Source: Litoreibacter sp. (GTDB lineage: Bacteria; Pseudomonadota; Alphaproteobacteria; Rhodobacterales; Rhodobacteraceae). From it: 11,205 nt of DNA. The notes beneath the pieces are model-generated. The model was not told the origin of the DNA. It ran no database searches and saw only the letters and a list, made by a program, of their open reading frames with translations. Positions 8,261 through 11,205 of the stretch are shown in pieces (the first letter of the stretch is position 1; every line of letters starts with the position of its first letter). Location: positions 1 through 11,205 of the forward strand of contig JABDPP010000297.1 in NCBI GenBank assembly GCA_013042765.1. The letters are read 5' to 3'. Position numbers and translations under genes: made by a program.

Positions 8261-9609
8261 CCGGGCTCGAGCTTGCCCTTGTCGCCTTCGCGGTGATGCT
8301 GCTTGCCATTTTCCTTCGGGTGCCCATCGGAGTGGCCATGTTTGCCACCGGTTTTATCGGGACATGGATCGTTCTGGGGCGCCCCTCCGCCACGCTGAGC
8401 CAGATGAAGACGCTGACCTACGACACGTTCTCCAGCTATTCTCTGAGCATCGTGCCGCTTTTTCTTCTGATGGGGCAATTTGCCACGAAATCAGGCATGT
8501 CCGCCGCACTCTTCAACGCGGCCTCGGACTGGCTTGGCCACCGTAAGGGCGGGGTGGCGATGGCGGCCGTGGGCGCCTGTGCGGGCTTTGGCGCGGTCTG
8601 CGGCTCGTCGCTGGCCACGGCCAGCACCATGGGGCAGGTGGCCCTGCCCGAGATGCGCAAACGTGGCTACTCAGACGCCCTGAGCACCGGCGTTCTGGCC
8701 GCCGGCGGTACATTGGGTATCCTGATCCCGCCCTCGGTCATCCTCGTGATCTACGCCATCCTGACCGAGCAGAATATCGTGAAGATGTTCATCGCAGCGC
8801 TAATCCCGGGAATACTGGCCGCACTTGGCTACATGCTCACGGTGGCGATTTATGTCCGCGTCCGGCCCGATGCGGCGACCATGGCCGAGCGCGCGCCGAT
8901 GGCGCACCGGCTGCAAACCCTGATCAAGATCTGGCCCGTGGTGGTAATTTTCGGCTTGGTCATGGGGGGTATCGCTGCGGACTGGAACTGGTTCAAACCC
9001 GGTGTGCAGGCGCTTTTCACGCCCACAGAGGGGGCTGCCGTGGGCGCGGTCGCAACCGGTATCTACGGTGTCGCCAGCGGTGGGCTGAATTGGCGCGGGT
9101 TCCTCGATTCAATCCTGGAAACAGCACAGGCCAGCGCATTGATCTTCCTAATCATTTTTGGCGCTCAGGTGTTCAATTCCTTCCTTGCCTTCACGCAGGC
9201 GCCGCAACAGATGGCGGAGTGGGTCACGCTGCAGGGCTTTGCGCCGATCACGATCCTCATTGCGATGCTCGTCTGCTACCTGGTCTTCGGCTGCGTCATG
9301 GACAGCCTGTCAATGATCCTGCTGACCATCCCGATCTTCTTTCCCATAATCGAGGTGCTTGATTTCGGGATGACGGTCGAGCAGACCGCGATCTGGTTTG
9401 GCATCCTTGCGCTGATCGTCGTGGAGGTCGGATTAATTACGCCCCCCGTGGGGATGAACCTCTTCATCATCAATCAAGTCGCTCAGGACGTGCCGATGGG
9501 ACAGACCTATCGCGGCGTGCTGCCCTTCGTGTTCTCGGATCTCATCCGCGTCGTGATCCTTGTGGCCTTCCCCGGGATCACGCTCTGGCTCGTTGGGGTG
9601 ATGTTCTAG
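8257..9609 (+). CDS. dctM: TRAP transporter large permease subunit (DctM family)
   Basis: The ion-coupled translocation subunit of the TRAP transporter, partner of the preceding small subunit. The 450-residue protein has about 12 hydrophobic segments and family blocks throughout: FLRVPIGVAMFATG (19-32), VPLFLLMGQFATKSGM (66-81), GAVCGSSLATASTMGQVALPEM (112-133), GTLGILIPPSVILVIYA (151-167), TPTEGAAVGA (255-264) and LITPPVGMNLFIINQVA (393-409). The length is normal for DctM. The start is firm: AGGAGGG at 8244-8250 lies 6 nt before the ATG at 8257, and ATGA couples it to the small subunit. The matching periplasmic binding protein (DctP type), usually next to these genes, is absent; the next gene is a convergent peroxidase. 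The partner may be 5' of the divergent genes or elsewhere in the genome. Confidence 0.96.
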   Translation: MTGLELALVAFAVMLLAIFLRVPIGVAMFATGFIGTWIVLGRPSATLSQMKTLTYDTFSSYSLSIVPLFLLMGQFATKSGMSAALFNAASDWLGHRKGGVAMAAVGACAGFGAVCGSSLATASTMGQVALPEMRKRGYSDALSTGVLAAGGTLGILIPPSVILVIYAILTEQNIVKMFIAALIPGILAALGYMLTVAIYVRVRPDAATMAERAPMAHRLQTLIKIWPVVVIFGLVMGGIAADWNWFKPGVQALFTPTEGAAVGAVATGIYGVASGGLNWRGFLDSILETAQASALIFLIIFGAQVFNSFLAFTQAPQQMAEWVTLQGFAPITILIAMLVCYLVFGCVMDSLSMILLTIPIFFPIIEVLDFGMTVEQTAIWFGILALIVVEVGLITPPVGMNLFIINQVAQDVPMGQTYRGVLPFVFSDLIRVVILVAFPGITLWLVGVMF

Positions 9610-9637
9610 CGCTGCTTAGCCGGCATCCAGCAGCGCT
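9608..9637. terminator. Inverted repeat shared by the convergent dctM and gpx ends
   Basis: AGCGCTGC (9608-9615) and GCAGCGCT (9630-9637) are perfect 8-nt inverted arms around a 14-nt loop. The repeat spans the last two bases of the dctM stop and the stop codon of the glutathione peroxidase gene. The position between convergent genes suggests a two-way transcription end or RNA-stabilising hairpin. There is no T-tract on either side, so it is not a classic intrinsic terminator. Confidence 0.4.
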
Positions 9638-10137
9638 TCGACCTCACGACGGATCCTCTTGCTCATGGGCTTCGTCGTCGAGCCGTAGGTCTCCACCACG
9701 AATCCGTCGGGGCCCAGAAGGATCTTGTTGAAATTCCAACCCGGGATGAAGCCCTCTTCCTTTCGCACCCAGGCATAAAAGGGATGCGCATCACGGCCTT
9801 TGACATCGGTGATCCCGGTCATCGGCAGATCGAGCTCATAGTTCAGCGCACAGAACTCCTTGACCTCGCTCTCCGTCCCCAACTCCTGGCGGAAGTCATC
9901 GGATGGTACAGCCAGAACAACGAGCCCCGCATTGCGGTACGTGTCATAGAGCTGCTGGAGGCCTTCATACTGCTGGGTGAAGCCGCACAGTGATGCGGTG
10001 TTGACCACCAGTACGGGCTGGCCGCGATACTCGGTCAGATCAATTTCGCCCCCATCGATATTCTCGAACGTGAAGGACAGGGCCAGACCGGCCGAGCCAG
10101 CCAGGCCAATACAGGCAGCAATGAGTGTTCGAAACAT
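9616..10137 (-). CDS. Glutathione peroxidase family protein with probable signal peptide
   Basis: A thioredoxin-fold thiol peroxidase of 173 residues, likely exported. Residues 1-21 (basic MFR, then a hydrophobic Ala/Gly/Leu stretch ending ALALS-like) look like a Sec signal peptide or membrane anchor. The family block NTASLCGFTQQYEGLQ carries the peroxidatic cysteine C51. W134 and N135 in GWNFNK supply the Trp and Asn of the usual catalytic group. The third canonical residue, Gln in the PCNQF block, is replaced: here the block reads VPSDDF (77-82), with D81 in place of Gln and S79 in place of the Cys. C96 in EFC aligns by eye with a cysteine of E. coli BtuE and could be the resolving thiol. 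A thioredoxin-like rather than glutathione reductant is therefore plausible. A good ribosome site, GGGAGA, lies 6 nt before the ATG. It is convergent with dctM (6 nt gap). Confidence 0.9.
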   Translation of the reverse strand: MFRTLIAACIGLAGSAGLALSFTFENIDGGEIDLTEYRGQPVLVVNTASLCGFTQQYEGLQQLYDTYRNAGLVVLAVPSDDFRQELGTESEVKEFCALNYELDLPMTGITDVKGRDAHPFYAWVRKEEGFIPGWNFNKILLGPDGFVVETYGSTTKPMSKRIRREVEALLDAG

Positions 10138-10234
10138 CTTATCTCTCCCAGACGTGTTGCTACAGAGATAGGCTTCACCGGCCCGAAATCAAAGTGGGGC
10201 GCGCCGGAAATCGAGCGCGTCGGGTCACAGGCAA

Positions 10235-10263
10235 TTGACCTTCAAACCAAGCTTGGCTAAACC
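10235..10263 (+). promoter_or_regulatory. Candidate promoter of tRNA-Leu
   Basis: TTGACC (10235-10240; 5 of 6 to the -35 consensus) and TAAACC (10258-10263) are spaced by 17 nt. They would start transcription about 30 nt before the tRNA. The -35 is good and the -10 is weak. Location and orientation support the call. Confidence 0.4.
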
Positions 10264-10300
10264 GCGAAAACGCTGACGGTTCGCAATATGCGGCCACGGC

Positions 10301-10385
10301 GCCCGAGTGGCGGAATTGGTAGACGCAGGGGATTCAAAATCCCCCGCCGCAAGGCTTGTCGGTTCGAGTCCGACCTCGGGTACCA
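10301..10385 (+). tRNA. tRNA-Leu, anticodon CAA
   Basis: A class II tRNA of 85 nt including an encoded CCA (10383-10385). The acceptor stem GCCCGAG (10301-10307) pairs with CTCGGGT (10375-10381), with a G-U pair at the open end, and the discriminator base is A. The anticodon stem GGGGA/TCCCC encloses the loop TTCAAAA with anticodon CAA (10335-10337), reading UUG leucine codons. The long variable arm has a GCC/GGC stem with loop GCAA, as expected for leucine. The T arm is GTCGG-TTCGAGT-CCGAC, and the D-loop GGCGGAATTGGTAGACGC is leucine-like. A fixed-loop tRNA-Leu of this kind is a common integration site for mobile elements. The DNA beyond it has no genes for 820 nt. Confidence 0.97.
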
Positions 10386-10396
10386 AGCGACTTTCC

Positions 10397-10412
10397 GTGG
10401 GTTTTTTCCCGC
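10397..10412 (+). terminator. Possible weak terminator after tRNA-Leu
   Basis: GTGGG and CCCGC form a 5-bp stem around a loop of six T, 11 nt after the tRNA. The T-run lies inside the loop rather than after the stem, so intrinsic termination is doubtful. It is the closest candidate for the transcript end. Confidence 0.25.
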
Positions 10413-11028
10413 AGATTGAAGCGGTCACCGGATCTTGGCCGTTCCTCCCGGTCTGGCCCGCCAATGGAAACTGCAGACCCCGGTTACATCGTCCGCAATG
10501 TTTCTGAGCAGCCGACACCATTGCACATTTGACGGCCAACGGGCCGAAGACTTGACTCGCAAGGATCCAACGATCGATTTATCCGCGTCTCTTCAACGAA
10601 CGCGCCCTCCGATCGCCATTGTGCACGCCTTTGCGCTCGAATTGCATTCATTCCATTTCGTAAACAGTCTTTTTCCAGTTTGGGACAGACGCTGGATCAG
10701 CCCCTTGGAGATAGCGAAGAACCCGGCGCGAAATGCACGTATTTCTCGTGCAAACCGACCATAAAATAAGCTTCTATTCTTATGTAAAAGTGTTTTAAAT
10801 TAGTATTATAAGAGACGCTTCTAAGAAAGCAGGCAGATCGGAGATAAATTCAGGTGACGGCTTCAGATCTGAACTTTATCTACATCTCTTTCAGAGCCTG
10901 AAACTGCGTGATCCGGGGGTTTAAAAAGGCTTGCCATGATTTTGCCCTTTTTCGGAAAATGGCGATTGGGTAGCAATAATCATCTGAATTGGGAGACATC
11001 GAGTAAGGCCAGGGGGCGGTCTCACGAG
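10413..11028. other. Gene-free stretch after tRNA-Leu, AT-rich from about 10760
   Basis: I see no convincing gene here. The longest open frame (10435-10764, plus) has no family-like pattern, no ribosome site and no domain. From about 10760 to 10960 the base composition drops well below that of the flanking genes, with TTTTAAATTAGTATTATAAG-like sequence near 10792-10811. A hairpin GCC-C-TTTT / AAAA-T-GGC with loop TCGG lies at 10944-10963. A competing arm AAAAAGG (10923-10929) can instead pair with CCTTTTT (10946-10952). The shift in composition directly after a tRNA gene fits foreign or decayed DNA, but no integrase or repeat of the tRNA end is visible in the window. Confidence 0.5.
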
Positions 11029-11046
11029 CTACGCAGCAATGCGTGG
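11029..11046. repeat. Hairpin with GCAA tetraloop
   Basis: CTACGCA (11029-11035) pairs with TGCGTGG (11040-11046) over 7 bp, one a T-G pair when read as plus-strand RNA, closed by GCAA. The GNRA-type loop appears only if the plus strand is transcribed, which is a weak hint for that strand. Confidence 0.6.
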
Positions 11047-11048
11047 AG

Positions 11049-11098
11049 CGGGGTAGGCTGAAGTGTGTTTAGCGAGTTGATTTGGGTGTCCTACCCCG
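11049..11098. repeat. 9-nt perfect inverted repeat with 32-nt loop
   Basis: CGGGGTAGG (11049-11057) and CCTACCCCG (11090-11098) are perfect inverted arms, 7 of 9 pairs being G-C. It starts 2 nt after the tetraloop hairpin. Its loop contains one arm of the repeat at 11065-11139. Confidence 0.7.
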
Positions 11099-11139
11099 TG
11101 CGCATTCTTAGAATGCAGTCTTCAAAACTCACTGAACAC
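11065..11139. repeat. 14-nt imperfect inverted repeat interleaved with the preceding stem
   Basis: GTGTTTAGCGAGTT (11065-11078) pairs with AACTCACTGAACAC (11126-11139): 12 Watson-Crick pairs, one U-G and one C-A mismatch. Its left arm lies inside the loop of the 11049-11098 stem and its right arm outside it. The two structures therefore exclude each other or form a pseudoknot. Confidence 0.6.
11102..11116. repeat. Short perfect hairpin GCATTC-TTA-GAATGC
   Basis: A 6-bp perfect stem with a 3-nt loop. It sits between the right arm of the 9-nt stem and the right arm of the 14-nt stem, so it can form together with either. Confidence 0.6.
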
Positions 11140-11152
11140 CACAAAAATTAGA

Positions 11153-11171
11153 CGGTGAGGCAGGCTCACCG
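11153..11171. repeat. 7-bp perfect hairpin CGGTGAG/CTCACCG
   Basis: Perfect 7-nt arms surround the loop GCAGG. A further weaker repeat, GGACA/TGTCC (11172-11176 and 11188-11192), follows at once. There is no T-tract, so these are not intrinsic terminators. Confidence 0.6.
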
Positions 11172-11205
11172 GGACAGCCCCATTTGATGTCCTGGCAGCC
11201 CGTCG

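Larger units (their letters stand above)
11029..11192. other. Dense run of inverted repeats, possible structured RNA or mobile-element end
   Basis: Within 164 nt there are five simple hairpin-forming repeats plus one longer overlapping stem, listed separately below. No open frame explains the region. The GCAA tetraloop and G-U-tolerant pairing suit an RNA, while perfect palindromes also occur at insertion-sequence ends and in replication or regulatory DNA. No known riboswitch, RNase P, 6S, SRP or tmRNA signature was recognised. The strand of any transcript is unknown. Confidence 0.45.

Noticed and set aside
10225..10539. Open frames across the tRNA-Leu gene (104 aa minus, 66 aa plus)
   Set aside because: They translate a tRNA gene. 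The plus-strand peptide AELVDAGDSKSP is the usual by-product of reading a tRNA-Leu as protein.
10435..10764. 109-aa plus-strand open frame after the tRNA
   Set aside because: No ribosome site, no recognisable domain, and atypical composition. The sequence around it has no other coding signal.
11029..11205. CRISPR array, rRNA, RNase P, 6S, SRP or tmRNA
   Set aside because: The repeats are inverted and all different, not direct repeats with spacers. None of the signature sequences of these RNAs was found on either strand.

Overview
The window looks like chromosomal DNA of an alphaproteobacterium, most likely a marine Rhodobacterales (Roseobacter-type) bacterium. This rests on high GC with strong G/C preference at third codon positions, TrmFO (the folate-dependent tRNA methyltransferase), a Usg protein, a long GyrA with an acidic extension, and a TRAP transporter pair. 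The assignment is inferred from gene content. No rRNA or species marker is present.

Layout: (1) Positions 1-2428, minus strand, hold a tight cluster of trmFO, a small SAM-dependent methyltransferase and gluQ. The gluQ gene (glutamyl-queuosine tRNA(Asp) synthetase) is cut by the left edge. Two of the three products modify tRNA. (2) At 2508-3125 (minus) there is a protein that looks like only the effector-binding half of a LysR-type regulator, with no DNA-binding domain and no room for one. (3) gyrA (3215-5971, minus) starts at GTG behind a clear promoter with a perfect -10 box. (4) usg (6162-6431, plus) is divergent from gyrA. (5) dsbB and a YqaA/DedA-type membrane protein overlap as a minus-strand pair (6441-7471). 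(6) A divergent plus-strand pair encodes the small and large membrane subunits of a TRAP transporter (7676-9609), coupled by an ATGA overlap, with no solute-binding protein in the window. (7) A convergent exported glutathione peroxidase homologue (9616-10137, minus) ends 6 nt away, inside a shared inverted repeat. (8) tRNA-Leu(CAA) (10301-10385, plus) comes next.

The last ~820 bp (10386-11205) after the tRNA hold no convincing gene. They include AT-rich sequence (about 10760-10960) and then a dense run of inverted repeats (11029-11192). Two long stems in this run interleave, so they would be mutually exclusive or form a pseudoknot. This is the least explained part of the window: it could be a structured RNA, a leader for a gene beyond the right edge, or the end of a mobile element next to a tRNA gene.

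The core genes (tRNA modification, gyrase, disulfide formation, tRNA-Leu) are ordinary housekeeping functions. The points worth a second look are the headless LysR-like protein, the methyltransferase between two tRNA-modification genes, the TRAP pair without a binding protein, the substituted active site of the peroxidase, and the structured region at the right end.
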